A stretch of 64,000 bases of DNA from Symsagittifera roscoffensis (Eukaryota > Xenacoelomorpha > Acoela > Convolutidae): NCBI RefSeq assembly GCF_963678635.1, contig NC_087065.1, positions 42,039,430-42,103,429 of the forward strand, read 5' to 3'. How positions within the stretch are numbered: the stretch's first letter is position 1; every line of letters begins with the position of its first letter. The notes beneath the pieces are model-generated. The model searched no databases. It was not told where the DNA came from and was given only the letters and a program-made list of their open reading frames with translations. Positions 22,229 through 34,267 of the stretch are shown here, one piece after another. Made by a program: the position numbers and the translations under genes.

Positions 22229-22763
22229 TGCTCCGAATTTCGATACGAAAGTAACGGAATATTTGTGCTCGGGGTGGGTTTTTTTTTTCTTCAGACAAAT
22301 TTCGACTTTTTAACTAGCCATTTTTGACGGAATTTTTTATATCATTCGAAAGCTATTGTTGTCCTAAGCTTAAATTTGAAAAGATATTTTACCTGTGATT
22401 ATTTTTCGTAAAGTTATGAGGGTTTAAAGATTGCCATTTTGACCAATTTGGGACAATTAACACGCGATATAATTCGCGCTATTAACGCGTAAGCGGAGAT
22501 TTAATCCGTCTCAGAAATCGTTCCAAATTGGTCAAAAGAAGCTTATTCGGCATAATTGGTTTGTTACAAGGAGCAAAATCTATCCTTTTGTACTTTGTAT
22601 GGCGTGTGGGACGATGATTTTCATAAAAAATTTCAAATTAAAAAAAAAAGAAGTTTTTCATTTTATTTTTTCATTTGTTTAATTTTTTAATGTTATTACT
22701 GCTCCATAAACCTTAAAAGGCAGTCGGAACATTCAGGGCTTCGCCCTGATACGAGCAGTCTTG
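22229..22763 (+). mobile_element. Helentron-like element (unit A)
   Basis: Nearly complete forward copy. It starts TTGCTCCGAATTTCGATACGAAAG (two changes from consensus), then GTGCTCGGGGTGGGT and the core TTAACACGCGATATAATTCG with AACGCGTAAGCGGAG. The 3' end has GGCAGTCGGAACATTCAGG, the TTCGCCCTGA hairpin arm and GAGCAGTCTTG. It shows the paired GTTCCGAC/GTCGGAAC ends of the family. Confidence 0.85.
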
Positions 22764-23171
22764 TTTTTACTTTTAAATTAGAGGCTTGCGTAATTCTTGG
22801 GAATTAATCAAAAATCAGTCACAAAATTTATGCAGAAATCTCGTACTTACTAACAAAAATGACACGGTCGGTACAATTTCAGTAGTTTTCTATTTTCTAA
22901 TTTCGTACCCACTAACAAAAAATGACACGGTCGGTACATTTTCAGTAGATTTTTGCATAGATTTTCTGAAATTGACTTATAATCAATTACAAATAGTTAT
23001 GCACGCCACTGAGGCCAACACAAGGCTCTACGGTTGGATAAGGTGCTTTCACTAAGTTATTTCCCTAGTTTTTTAATGCTTCTAGTTCCCACAACTAATA
23101 TTTCAGCAACCATTTACTTCACAGCCACACCAATTTTTGTTCCATCCGACTTTCGAAGAATACGAAACATT

Positions 23172-23625
23172 TGTTCCGACTTTCGAAGAAAGTTCGGAAT
23201 GTATATGCTTAGGCTGGTTTTTTGTTCAGTCAATTTTTGACTGTTAAGCTGAATATTTTTTGACAAAATTTTCTAACCATCTGATAGATTTTGTTGTCCT
23301 GAGTTCAAATTCATACAGATAATTCACTTGTTACAATGATATATGAAAAAAAGCAAATTGAAAATGAAAATGAGAAAAAAAATGGAGTTTCTTAATACTG
23401 AAAATGGAACGCGATTTATTTATGCGTCGCTTATTATCTCGCACAAGAAAACCGAGCCAATTTGAATTGCGGCTAGCTAAATGGTCATATTAATTTCGTA
23501 CGACCCAAGTTTTCACATTTCATTTGATCTTTGATATTGTCCAAAAGTGATTGAATTGTACTATTCAATTTGGATTAAGGGGCAGTAGGAACATTCAAAG
23601 CTTTGCCCTGATATACGAGCAGTCG
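23172..23625 (+). mobile_element. Helentron-like element, subfamily 2, spanning the A/B junction
   Basis: Begins TTGTTCCGACTTTCGAAGAAAGTTCGG, with a strong terminal hairpin CCGACTTTC-GAA-GAAAGTTCGG. It continues through AACGCGATTTATTTATGCG, TCGCACAAGAAAACCG, TAATTTCGTACGACCC and GATATTGTCC, and ends AGGAACATTCAAAGCTTTGC, CCTGATATACGAGCAGTCG. The tandem-unit boundary (~23,524) lies inside it. The intact copy at the B/C junction is 27,715-28,170. Confidence 0.8.
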
Positions 23626-26600
23626 TTTGGTTTTCTGAAACTGTTATAATAACTAAAATGATGCTAGCAATGAAAAACGTAACATTTTTAAATTCAATCT
23701 CAAAAACGTACGATAACTTTTTAAAAATTAGTATAAGTGGTGGTCAATTTTTAGTACAACTTTCAAATTTAAAGTTTTTTTCTAAATCAATTGCATATTT
23801 TAACCAATAACGTTTGAAGAATTTTTGATTATATTTTGATCCTATATTTTAGATTTTATTTTTATCGAAAAGGTGACCAAAATTCATCCAATCATTAATC
23901 AGTGACTCAATCAGAAAAAAAACTGCAAAAAACTCGTTCCTCAATTAGAGTATCATCAGCCAAACAAAAATAAAAAACTCGAAAAAAAAAATAGTTTTTC
24001 AAACAAATTTGTTTGTCCAAATTGAATAACTTTTCATTTAATCAAGAGGTAACGCACGCTTGTTATAACTAACTACGTGATAATTATCAATAAATGTCCC
24101 TGAAGGACGAACACAAGCCGCTGTTGTCTTATCTTTTACGAGGGAACTTTAAAGTTAGTTTAGCAGAGCAATGAGTAGGTACCAATGCGGAAGAGTTACT
24201 TTTACTTTTGAACAAGAGTTACCTTTACTTTTGTGCAAGTTGAATAGCTTTTCATTTAATCAAGAGGTAACGCACGCTTAATATAACTAAATACGGTAGA
24301 ATTATCATTAAAAGCTTCTAAAGGAAGAAAAGAAGCTGATATTGTCTTATCTTTTACGAGGCAACTTTAAAGTTAGTTTAGCAGAACTATGAGTAGGTAC
24401 CAATTAGAAAAAATTACCTTTACTTTTGAAAAATGAGGAAAAAGTGTTGATTATGTTTGAGCCATTATTATAAGTATATGTCTTTTTATATCAATTTTTG
24501 AATTTGATTTTAACCCAATTGTCATTATTATGAGTAGCGTAAGAAAACATTGAGGGCATACTAAAAGTTGGGCATACTAAACATACAACTGGTTTGGATT
24601 TGATCCGAATAGTGTATAATGACTTGGTTTTTCAAAAAAATGTTTGACAAACCAAAAACTGTTTAATAAAAAATCAATAACCAGGATCTTAGTAAAACCA
24701 CATTTTTTTGAATAATTTTGTCCTCGGATTTAGTTTTTTTCTCTTTTTATATCAGCTTCCAATGAAAACCATTGCAACAACCATGTAGTGTGTGAAATCA
24801 GAGCAGTTTTTTTTTTCAACGTAAAAGACAACCAGGTTGGCACAATGTCTAAAAGACAATATAAATAATTAATAGACAATCATTATTTAATATCAAGTCA
24901 GTTAAAATTTTCTGCGCCGCTGGCAAATTAAAAAAAAACAGACCAAAAGAGCCATATTTGGACAATTTTGCAAAGTTTTCACAAAAAAATGCGTTTTTTG
25001 GCGTGCGCTCCCCCAAATAAATCTTTATTATTGGCGCCCAAGGCGCCTTTAGAAAATTTTTAGTGTCGGTCGGCCAAAAATGGGTTTCTTAAAAAGTACT
25101 AAATGGGGGACTTTTTGGGTCGACAGGGGGTCGAATCCCTGAAAGGAAGGCGAATACCTGAGGGTTTTTATTTAGTCGTTTTTGATAGAGCTTTTTCATA
25201 TAATTCAAAGATATTGCTGACTTGATCTTCAATTCGAAAAGTTATTGGGGCTTAAAAACCAACCTTTTGGCCAATTTGAGTCAATTAACGCGATATATTT
25301 CGCGCTATTAATTAACGCATAAGCGGAGATTTAATCTGTCTTAGAAATCGTTCCAAATTGGTGGAAAGGAGATTATTTGCCATAACTGATTTGTTACCAG
25401 GAGTGAATTCTATCACTTTTTACTTTATATGGCGCGTGTGTATGTGTGGGGGAGGGGGGTGATTTTCACATAAATTCTCAAAATAAAAAAAAGCATATCT
25501 TATTTTGCTCCATGGATAATAATCGATTATAATGGAAAATGTTGTCATTACAATCCATTACTGTTGCAAATTTAGACAACGAAATTGATAATATTGTCAA
25601 TATAATCGATTCTTTTTGTCAATTATCATGGACTATAATCGGTTTAAAATCCATTATAATGCATTTTAATCCATTTAAAATCCATTATAATGGATTTTAA
25701 TCCATTTAAAATCCATTATAATTGATTATAATGGATTATAATCAATACATTTTTTACAAAATCATTTCCAAAATTTTTCTTCGTTTTTCACGGCCTACTC
25801 GCAATCTAAACATACTCGAGATAACCCCCCCCCCCCATTTTGCACCATCCGTCCGCATTTGCCCAAACCCCCTCCCCGACTAAACGGGGGATGGGTGTTA
25901 AACTAAGATGGGGGTAAATTGAGGAGGGGTAAACTGTATGGGGGGGGGGGTGATTAAACTGGGGAGTGGGGGGAGGGTGGTGTCAACTGGTTGCGGAATC
26001 TGCAACAAAAGTAAAGTGCCGACGAAATTCACGTTACAATATATTTGTACGCTTAGTCCACGGAAATTTTGTAAGTAGAAAACACTGACATTATTGAAAT
26101 TGTTAAAATATTTGTCTCTGGGTTTCAATGACTTAAAATATCATAGTGTGCGCCTATTCAGTGCACAATTCTGTCAAGGTTGTAAAGCATCTCAAAGTTA
26201 ACATTGTGTTTGCTTTCTTCATTTCAAAAATGGTTTGTATCTTTCTCAACCTCTTGTTTACTTTGAAAACATTTTTTCTTTCACTTTCATTTTTGAAACC
26301 TGAATGAAGAATGGGAAAAATTTGAGAAACTTTACAATTTGGATTTAATGAGAAAACCAGCCTTCTAAAAGTTCAATAAACGTTTTCTCAGAATGTTTTA
26401 TAACGGTACGCAAAGATGTATGTCGTGTGACGATCCCATAAAGGGAAACAATGATTAAAGAATTTTAACAGCAGCCAAAAGATAACATCATGCTCTCATA
26501 TCCTTGACACTAATGACTGGTTTACAGAAAAAAATAAATTATAGAACAAAGGAGACGGCAAAATGCATGGAGAACATGACGATTTTTTGAATTTTTGATT

Positions 26601-28069
26601 TCATTTTCAAAATGTTTTATGCGGAGCTTATAGCTGCGATTGCACTTTTGTGACCATGCTAGCAAGCAAAATCATTCAAAATTGCAGCAAAAAAAACGGA
26701 GAGAATACTTTTCATAGGCTTAACTAATGAGTGAGTAGCGTCAGAGAAATTTTTGCTGAAGAACACAAACTGGAGTTCAAAAATTCTACTAGCTACCAAA
26801 CTTCCAAAAAAATTAAACAAAACGGTTGACTTGACCAAAAAAAACTTATGATAATTTCGCTTTGAAAACACGTCATATTGACATTTTGAGGACTATCGCG
26901 TTGTTGCTCCGAATTTCGATACGAAAGTAACGGAATATTTGTGCTCGGGGTGGGTTTTTTTTTCTTCAGACAAATTTCGACTTTTTAACTAGCCATTTTT
27001 GACGGAATTTTTTATATCATTCGAAAGCTATTGTTGTCCTAAGCTTAAATTTGAAAAGATATTTTACCTGTGATTATTTTTCGTAAAGTTATGAGGGTTT
27101 AAAGATTGCCATTTTGACCAATTTGGGACAATTAACACGCGATATAATTCGCGCTATTAACGCGTAAGCGGAGATTTAATCCGTCTCAGAAATCGTTCCA
27201 AATTGGTCAAAAGAAGCTTATTCGTCATAATTGGTTTGTTACAAGGAGCAAAATCTATCCTTTTGTACTTTGTATGGCGTGTGGGACGATGAGTCGAGCA
27301 GTCTTGTTTTTACTTTTAAATTAGAGGCTTGCGTAATTCTTGGGAATTAATCAAAAATCAGTTACAAAATTTATGCAGAAATCTCGTACTTACTAACAAA
27401 AATGACACGGTCGGTACAATTTCAGTAGTTTTCTATTTTCTAATTTCGTACCCACTAACAAAAAATGACACGGTCGGTACATTTTCAGTAGATTTTTGCA
27501 TAGATTTTCTGAAATTGACTTATAATCAATTACAAATAGTTATGCACGCCACTGAGGCCAACACAAGGCTCTACGGTTGGATAAGGTGCTTTCACTAAGT
27601 TATTTCCCTAGTTTTTTAATGCTTCTAGTTCCCACAACTAATATTTCAGCAACCATTTACTTCACAGCCACACCAATTATTGTTCCATCCGACTTTCGAA
27701 GAATACGAAACATTTGTTCCGACTTTCGAAGAAAGTTCGGAATGTATATGCTTAGGCTGGTTTTTTGTTCAGTCAATTTTTGACTGTTAAGCTGAATATT
27801 TTTTGACAAAATTTTACAACCATCTGATAGATTTTGTTGTCCTGAGTTCAAATTCACACAGATAATTCACTTGTTACAATGATATATGAAAAAAAGCAAA
27901 TTGAAAATGAAAATGAGAAAAAAAATGGAGTTTCATAATACTGAAAATGGAACGCGATTTATTTATGCGTCGCTAATTATCTCGCACAAGAAAACCGAGC
28001 CAATTTGAATTGCGGCTAGCTAATCGGTCATATTAATTTCGTACGACCCAAGTTTTCACATTTCATTTG
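23525..28069. repeat. ~4.6-kb tandem unit B
   Basis: Second unit, closely matching unit A along its length. Differences noticed are a shorter poly-G run near 25,940, scattered substitutions, and loss of about 130 bases within the Helentron-like element (26,908-27,306). It ends at the restart of 'gatttttgatattgtcc' near 28,070. Confidence 0.92.
26908..27306 (+). mobile_element. Helentron-like element, internally deleted (unit B)
   Basis: Same insertion as 22,229-22,763, but the sequence jumps from GTGTGGGACGATGA directly to GTCGAGCAGTCTTG. It therefore lacks the A-rich stretch, the GTCGGAAC subterminal repeat and the 3' hairpin. The deletion happened after the units were duplicated. Confidence 0.8.
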
Positions 28070-28170
28070 ATTTTTGATATTGTCCAAAAGTGATTGAATT
28101 GTACTATTCAATTTGGATTAAGGGGCAGTAGGAACATTCAAAGCTTTGCCCTGATATACGAGCAGTCGTT
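27715..28170 (+). mobile_element. Helentron-like element, subfamily 2, at the B/C junction
   Basis: Second full copy of the subfamily-2 element: TTGTTCCGACTTTCGAAGAAAG at the start, ACGAGCAGTCG at the end. As at the A/B junction, the tandem-unit restart point lies about 100 bases before its 3' end. Confidence 0.8.
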
Positions 28171-29454
28171 TGGTTTTCTGAAACTGTTATGATAACTAAA
28201 ATGATGCTAGCAATGAAAAACGTAACATTTTTAAATTCAATCTCAAAAACGTACGATAACTTTTTAAAAATTAGTATAAGTGGTGGTCAATTTTTAGTAC
28301 AACTTTCAAATTTAAAGTTTTTTTTCTAAATCAATTGCATATTTTAACCAATAATGTTTGAAGAATTTTTGATTATGTTTTGATCCTATATTTTAGATTT
28401 TATTTTTATCGAAAAGGTGACCAAAATTCATCCAATCATTAATCAGTGACTCAATCAGAAAAAAAACTGCAAAAAACTCGTTCCTCAATTAGAGTATCAT
28501 CAGCCAAACAAAAATAAAAAACTCGAAACAAAAAAAATTAGTTTTTCAAGCAAATTTGTTCGTCCAAGTTGAATAGCTTTTCATTTAATCAAGAGGTAAC
28601 GCACGCTTATTATAACTAACTACGTGATAATTATCAATAAATGTCCCTGAAGGACGAACACAAGCCGCTATTGTCTTATCTTTTACGAGGGAACTTTAAA
28701 GTTAGTTTAGCAGAGCAATGAGTAGGTACCAATACGGAAGAGTTACTTTTACTTTTGAACAACAGTTACCTTTACTTTTGTGCAAGTTGAATAGCTTTTC
28801 ATTTAATCAAGAGGTAACGCACGCTTAATATAACTAAATACGGTAGAATTATCATTAAAAGCTTCTAAAGGAAGAAAAGAAGCTGATATTGTCTTATCTT
28901 TTACGAGGCAACTTTAAAGTTAGTTTAGCAGAACTATGAGTAGGTACCAATTAGAAAGAATTACCTTTACTTTTGAAAAATGAGGAAAAAGTGTTGATTA
29001 TGTTTGAGCCATTATTATAAGTGTATGTCTTTTTATATCGATTTTTGAGTTTGATTTTAACCCAATTGTCATTATTATGAGTAGCGTAAGAAAACATTGA
29101 GGGCATACTAAAAGTTGGGGATACTAAACATACAACTGGTTTGGATGTGATCCCAATAGTGTATAATGACTTGGTTTTTCAAAAAAATGTTTGACAAACC
29201 AAAAACTGTTTAATAAAAAATCAATAACCAGGATCTTAGTAAAACCACATTTTTTTGAATAATTTTGTCCTCGGATTTAGTTTTTTTCTCTTTTTATATC
29301 TGCTTCCAATGAAAGCCATTGCAACAACCATGTAGTGTGAAATCAGAGCAATTTTTTTTTTTCAACGTAAAAGACAACCAGGTTGGCACAATGTCTAAAA
29401 GACAATATAAATAATTAATAGACAGTCATTATTTAATATCAAGTCAGTTAAAAT
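28070..29454. repeat. ~4.6-kb tandem unit C, truncated
   Basis: First ~1385 bases of the unit, ending after 'atatcaagtcagttaaaat' where units A and B go on with 'tttctgcgccgctgg'. It includes the satellite-like dimer and the CAGGTTGGCACAATG end but none of the downstream blocks. Confidence 0.9.
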
Positions 29455-30090
29455 CTTTACTCGATTTTTTTTTAGTCAAATACATCTGAAAGCATTTGTA
29501 CGTGGTGATAACTAATTTTGATTTTTATCTTTTAAGAACAGAGACTCACTCAGAGAGAAAACTATCTTTTGTTCCACAATTGCAGTATTTTCCGTAAATG
29601 AAAAATAAGCTAACATTAGTTTTCTGAGCAAAGTGCTTCCTGTAAGTTGAAGAGTTGTCCACTAATTCCAGAGGTAATCTGCGCACAATATAACGCTTCA
29701 GTTTCATGAACTGTTTTTAAAGTTCCAGGAGCTATTTTTGATTAAATAGCACAGGCCGCTCTGGTTTTATGAACTGTTGTTAAAGTTTCAAGAACTATTT
29801 TTGAATAAATAACACAATTGCAGTATTTTCTGTAAACGAAAAATAAACTAAAGCTAGTTTTTTGAGCAGAGTGCTTTCTGTAAGTTGAATAGTTGTCCAC
29901 TAATTCAAGAGGTAATCTGCGCACAATATAACGCTCCGGTTTCATGAACTGTTGTTAAAGCTCCAAGAGCCACCTTTGATTAAGTAACACAGGCTGCAGT
30001 CGTCTTAGATTTCCCGAGGGAACCGTGAAGTCAATTTAGGAGAATTAAGAGAAGACATCAACGAGAAACAATCACCCTTAAGTTTAGAAT
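29455..30090. repeat. ~240-bp tandem repeat, diverged satellite relative
   Basis: Two units start at TTGCAGTATTTTCCGTAAA (about 29,580) and TTGCAGTATTTTCTGTAAA (about 29,820). Both contain GTGCTTYCTGTAAGTTGAA, AGAGGTAATCTGCGCACAA and CATGAACTGTT. AAGAGGTAA, TATAACGC and the later GAGGGAACCGTGAAGTC parallel the satellite dimer at 19,335, which suggests common ancestry. Confidence 0.65.
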
Positions 30091-31146
30091 AAGGGTTTGC
30101 GCAACTCTTAACGACTTATTATATATCTATCTAAAAATCTATGCGGAGAGCATTGAATTTGTATCGACTGGAGCAGTATGGCTCAATGTTGAATGTAAAC
30201 AAACCATTGTTATGATTGCACAATTTTCTAAATGTATTGCCGAGTTTTAATTAATCTTTTTGTCACTATCAGTAGTGGAAAACTACTCAATAATCGATTT
30301 GGTCGGTACAGTCACGGGACCAAGAAGTTCCAATTTTTCATTTCAACATGCTAATTAACGAAACTTTTTAAATGATTTTTTCCGGCTCAACGATTGTCTG
30401 CTCAAAAACGTTCGGCGTTGTTATCACTTTTGTTTTTTTATTTCAAATTAACATTTTATTGTCTCACTTGATGTTTTTTGTGACAAAATCAAGATATGAA
30501 AATGTCAAAAAATGAAAAATTTGGATTTTGTTTTTTCTCGACATTTAAAATTTTTGACTTAGAGGTGCTCGCGTATTTTTCGGTCCGATTATTGTTTGTC
30601 ATTTATGTTTGTGTTGTTACGATTCGCCGTTGTGATGTACCCTTTTTTACCCAAAACTGCGTTGTATATGCGAATTATTAAAAGAGTTGGATGAACAACT
30701 ATTGAAAACCAGAAACCTAAATTGATTGAATCTTGTCTAACGCTTCGGATTCTCAGAAATCCCTCAACAGTTGGTCATTTATTATTTGTAGTACAGGTAG
30801 TTGGTAAGTTTAAGCTCCAAAGTGCAACTATTTTTTTGCTTTAAATGTTTGACACTGCTTGATCGTGATAGTCAAAACCGATTCATTTGCTTTTGTAACT
30901 GTAAAAACTGTAACTTACCACATTTAGTGTAGTACATAAACTAAAAAGTTTGATTTATTTTGCGGTATCATGACATAAATGTTTCTACCAAGATACTTTT
31001 TTCATTGTTTTAAAAAAAGATGTGGCTGATTTGAGGCAATCTGATTTCTAAACTTGGTAAAAATTAATTTGATAATGCGGTTTCTGATATACATCGTGTG
31101 GGAGATTAAATAAGGAAAAAGTAAAAAAAAAAGAATAGATTTCCTT
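30091..31146. other. Non-coding spacer
   Basis: AT-rich sequence. A 61-codon plus-strand frame at 30,496-30,681 is hydrophobic and Phe/Val-rich but has no recognisable family. I see no supported gene or repeat. Confidence 0.45.
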
Positions 31147-31562
31147 CAGTGGCGGATTTAGGGGGGGGGGGAGGGGGGTCGGACGCTTTTTTTAGGGATT
31201 CGACCCCCTGCCGACCCAAAGGGTCCCCCTTTGTACAATTTTGAGATATCCATTTTTGGTGACGGACCCAAAAATTTTTCGCCTATATATACAAATTTTG
31301 AGGGGGGAGTGCGCACCAAAAAAATGCAATTTTTTTGGTCATAAGTGCTTAAAAACGCCTTTTTTTTGGTCAATTTTTTTTAACAAATTTTTGCCTGCGG
31401 CGCAGAAAATTTGGCCAAAACAGGGACTTTTTAGTGCTTTGGGTTCGAAAAACAATTTGGTCAACCTAAAAAAAAAGGTCGACACAATTTTCCGCCCCGC
31501 ACCCCTCTAGAAAATCCGCCCCGCACCCCTCTAGAAAATAGAAAATCCTAGAATCGCCCCTG
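31147..31562 (+). mobile_element. hAT-type MITE with both ends
   Basis: Starts CAGTGGCGGATTTAGG plus a G-run and ends CCTAGAATCGCCCCTG, the inverted terminus. It contains GATTCGACCCCCTGCCGACC, CAAAGGGTCCCCCTTTG, GAGTGCGCACC and TGCCTGCGGCGCAG. Flanks ATTTCCTT and ATTTCATG (6 of 8 identical) are probably an aged 8-bp duplication. A direct repeat of 'aaaatccgccccgcacccc' lies near the 3' end. Confidence 0.85.
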
Positions 31563-32027
31563 ATTTCATGATTTCTTCAACAAACATTAAATCAAGTTTT
31601 TATTTAGAAGTGTTTACCATAAACATTAAAGAGCGGTTCGCCCCGAGTCGAGGTTTTTCCAGCTTGTGTATAGGGACAAATACCCATGCGGTGTGCCAGA
31701 CCTGTTCTAAAATATTTATGAAATTGGTCAAATACTTAAGTTATGCAGAAAAAGTGAATGAAGAATTTGTAAGCCTGTGTTGATTATAATTAAACCCGCG
31801 CATCTCTTATCATCTATTAACACCCCCACCCTCATTACACCTCCTCGTCCTTTCACCTTACACATCTGCCCATGTTTAGATTTTTCTCAAGCTGTCAGTT
31901 TACCCCATGGTAGAAGTGAGAAGGGTGGATATGGCAAGGATAAAATTGGTTTTGGCGTGGAGGCTATTCAAATAGCCAGTAAAAATTAGGCTACTAAAAA
32001 CTGTAAAAACAACAAACTGTAGAAAGG
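31563..32027. other. Non-coding with a C-rich tract
   Basis: Holds a short C-rich stretch at 31,800-31,875 (CACCCCCACCCTCATTACACC). It resembles the opposite strand of the G-rich tracts elsewhere. No gene is supported. Confidence 0.45.
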
Positions 32028-32556
32028 ATTTTACGAAGTTCTGAATCGTTCGACTGCTTTTTAAGGTTTATAGAGCAGTAGAACATAAAAAAATTAATTG
32101 TAATAAAATAAATGCATTTTTTTTCTAAAATTGAATTTTTAAAATGAAAATCATCCCCCTCAATCACCCCCCCCCTCCCGCACACACACACACACAAACA
32201 CAAAAGAATAGATTTTGCTCCTTGTAACAAATCAACCACGGCAAACAAGCTTCTTTCAACCAAATTGGAACGATTTCTAAGACGGATTAAATCTCCACTT
32301 AAGCCTTAATAGCGCGAAAAATATCGTGCGTTAATTGTCCCGAATAGGTCATAATGGCGATCTTTAAACCCTCATAATTAAAACGGTTGCAGGTGAAATA
32401 ATTTTTCAAATTCAAGCTCAGGACAGAAATACTATTTGAATGATATGAAGAAACTTGGTCAAAACTGGCCAGTTAAAAAGTCGAAATTTGTCTGAGGAAA
32501 GAAAACCCACCCCAAGCACAAATAATCCGTTACTTTCGTATCGAAAGTCGGAACAA
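32028..32556 (-). mobile_element. Helentron-like element, decayed 3' end
   Basis: Reverse-oriented. The plus strand shows GTTCGACTGCTTTTTAAGG, a CA microsatellite at 32,180-32,205 in place of the usual GCCATATAAA block, the core AATAGCGCGAAAAATATCG, CCCACCCCAAGCACAAAT, and an intact terminus CTTTCGTATCGAAAG with GTCGGAACAA. The TCAGGGC/GCCCTGA hairpin end is lost. Confidence 0.75.
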
Positions 32557-32649
32557 TAAAGCCTGCTGTTTCGTTTAATAAATACATTGACATATACAAA
32601 TATGATATATACAAATGATTTTTTTGTTTGAGGAGATTATCTTTGAAAA

Positions 32650-33190
32650 AAAATCCAGTTACGAGCCCTGATACGAGCAGTCTTGTATAACTTTGTTCCG
32701 ACTTGCAAAAAAACGGAATATTTTTCGCTTGATGTGATGTTTTTATTCAGTTAACTTTCGGTCAGCGAAGTTATTTTTTTAACTATTATAACCCATTGAA
32801 GATATCGACTCCTTTAATCAAAATGTAGAAAGACTTTTTTTACCTCCAATCATTTTTTGCAAATTTCTGGGATATTCAAAATAACCCATTTGGCCATGCT
32901 CTGGACTATTTTATTCGCGCTTTCAAGGTCTTATTCATAATGTTGAAAGCGTAACGCAAATTTTTATGCGTGCCGAAATATTCCGCACAACAAAATTGTT
33001 CCAAATTGAATTAAGGCTAGCTCTCAATTGGTTGCATTAATTTTGTACGATAAATATTTTTACACTTAATCTTCGATGTTGTCCAACGTTTATAGTTTTC
33101 AAATATTTTCTTTTACCACAAACTATTTGAGACCAGTTAAAGGGCAGTCGAACCCAGTCAGTGCTTTGCCCTGATATATGAGCAGTCTAG
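32650..33190 (+). mobile_element. Helentron-like tail plus subfamily-2 element
   Basis: A short tail GCCCTGATACGAGCAGTCTTG at about 32,665-32,685 is followed within ~8 bases by TTTGTTCCGACTTGC, the start of a subfamily-2 element. That element runs through AACGCAAATTTTTATGCG, TTCCGCACAACAAAATTG and GGGCAGTCGAACCCAG to TGCCCTGATATATGAGCAG. It is a head-to-tail arrangement. Confidence 0.7.
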
Positions 33191-33294
33191 TTTATTTCCT
33201 AAGTTTGCTTTCTGTTCTCGATTTTGATTGCTTAATATAGCATTTGTCCACTTTTTGTCTACTTTTTTGAAATAAAGATTGTCTTTTTTGTGCG

Positions 33295-33372
33295 AATTCC
33301 GGGCATGGTGATTCAGCTTTCTATAGCCTATGAGTCAAATCGCAGTTCAAATCCGGGCATAAGTCAGCTGTA
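33295..33372 (+). ncRNA. tRNA-like segment, possible SINE head
   Basis: GCAGTTCAAATCCGGGC resembles a tRNA T-loop and B-box (GTTCRANNC), and TGGTGATTCAGC about 40 bases upstream resembles an A-box. GGGC at the start of the flank could pair poorly at best, so no convincing cloverleaf is present. A tRNA-derived SINE or a decayed tRNA are both possible. Confidence 0.3.
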
Positions 33373-34267
33373 GTTTTTATGACTATGAAATAAATCCGGC
33401 TGCATAGTTTTTTAATTCATAAAAATTTTGCTTTGTATTTAATTGTGGTTTTGCTCATCCGGTTTGAGTACTGTTCACTCAAGCTAGACTGTAATTTATT
33501 GAATGATTGAATAGACTAAATTGGGAACTGAGTTGACTGTTAATATAGTTCCAAATGGTTCTAACGGTTTTTGCTTTGTTTGCTTTGTTTGCTTTGCTGA
33601 TTCTTAAGTCAGTGGTTAAGACTCCGTCTCTTTATCATTTACGATTCATTTCCGGTGGAGTTCAAAAATTCAATATCGCTGATACTTGAAAAAACTTACA
33701 GCAAAAAACTCCGTTGTTTGAGGAAGCAACATGGATGGATCATTTCTAGAAAATGAGCGCTAGTTTTAATTTCAATATACACTTCCGTAATTAAGGAGCA
33801 AGACACTTAATTTAAGGAAATATAAAAAGAAAGTTATTTCAATAAGAGATCACTTATTCTAATTGACTATTTTCATAAGAGATCATTGTGCAAGATAGTT
33901 TTAATTATTTTAAGATGCTTTTTCAAATTATTCTACCCTCGCTCAAGTCATTCAGTGAGATCTAGTTCCAAAAATAGAATAAACCCACCGTTTTTCGGAA
34001 GCGAACCCGGTAACGTGTTATACGGAAGCTACAAACGTTTAATTGGAACCAAGTCCATAAAAATGATTTACTGTCAAGTAAGGAAAGTTTAATGGCGCAA
34101 TGACCCAACTTACAAGGCTATGTGTATGACTAGGATAATGTAATTTTAACAATAAATACTTCAATGCTAAATCGAAAGAGTTTATCCACGGAAACGTCAA
34201 ACAAGTCGAAACCTCATGAAATAGTCTCTTGGTACCCAATTACTCTGAAACATGCCTGGTTGATATG
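33373..34267. other. Non-coding spacer
   Basis: AT-rich sequence with a threefold 'ttgctttg' run at about 33,570-33,597. A second weakly tRNA-like stretch occurs at about 33,607-33,660 (AGTGGTTAAGACTCCG, then CGATTCATTTCCGG). No gene is supported. Confidence 0.4.

Larger units (their letters stand above)
18840..23524. repeat. ~4.6-kb tandem unit A
   Basis: First of 2.3 head-to-tail units. It starts at 'gatctttgatattgtcc', inside the 3' part of a subfamily-2 Helentron-like element, and the same sequence restarts at about 23,524 and 28,070. Internal order is: element tail, two-unit satellite (19,335-19,760), CAGGTTGGCACAATG hAT-like end, hAT fragment, Helentron-like fragment, TTATAATGG cluster, poly-C/poly-G tracts, ~900 bp unique, a Helentron-like element at 22,229, and most of a subfamily-2 element at 23,172. 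No gene is seen. Confidence 0.92.

Noticed and set aside
21222-26128. Pro-rich and Leu-rich minus-strand frames near the poly-G tract
   Set aside because: They are translation of C-rich low-complexity DNA and differ between units A and B because the homopolymer length differs.
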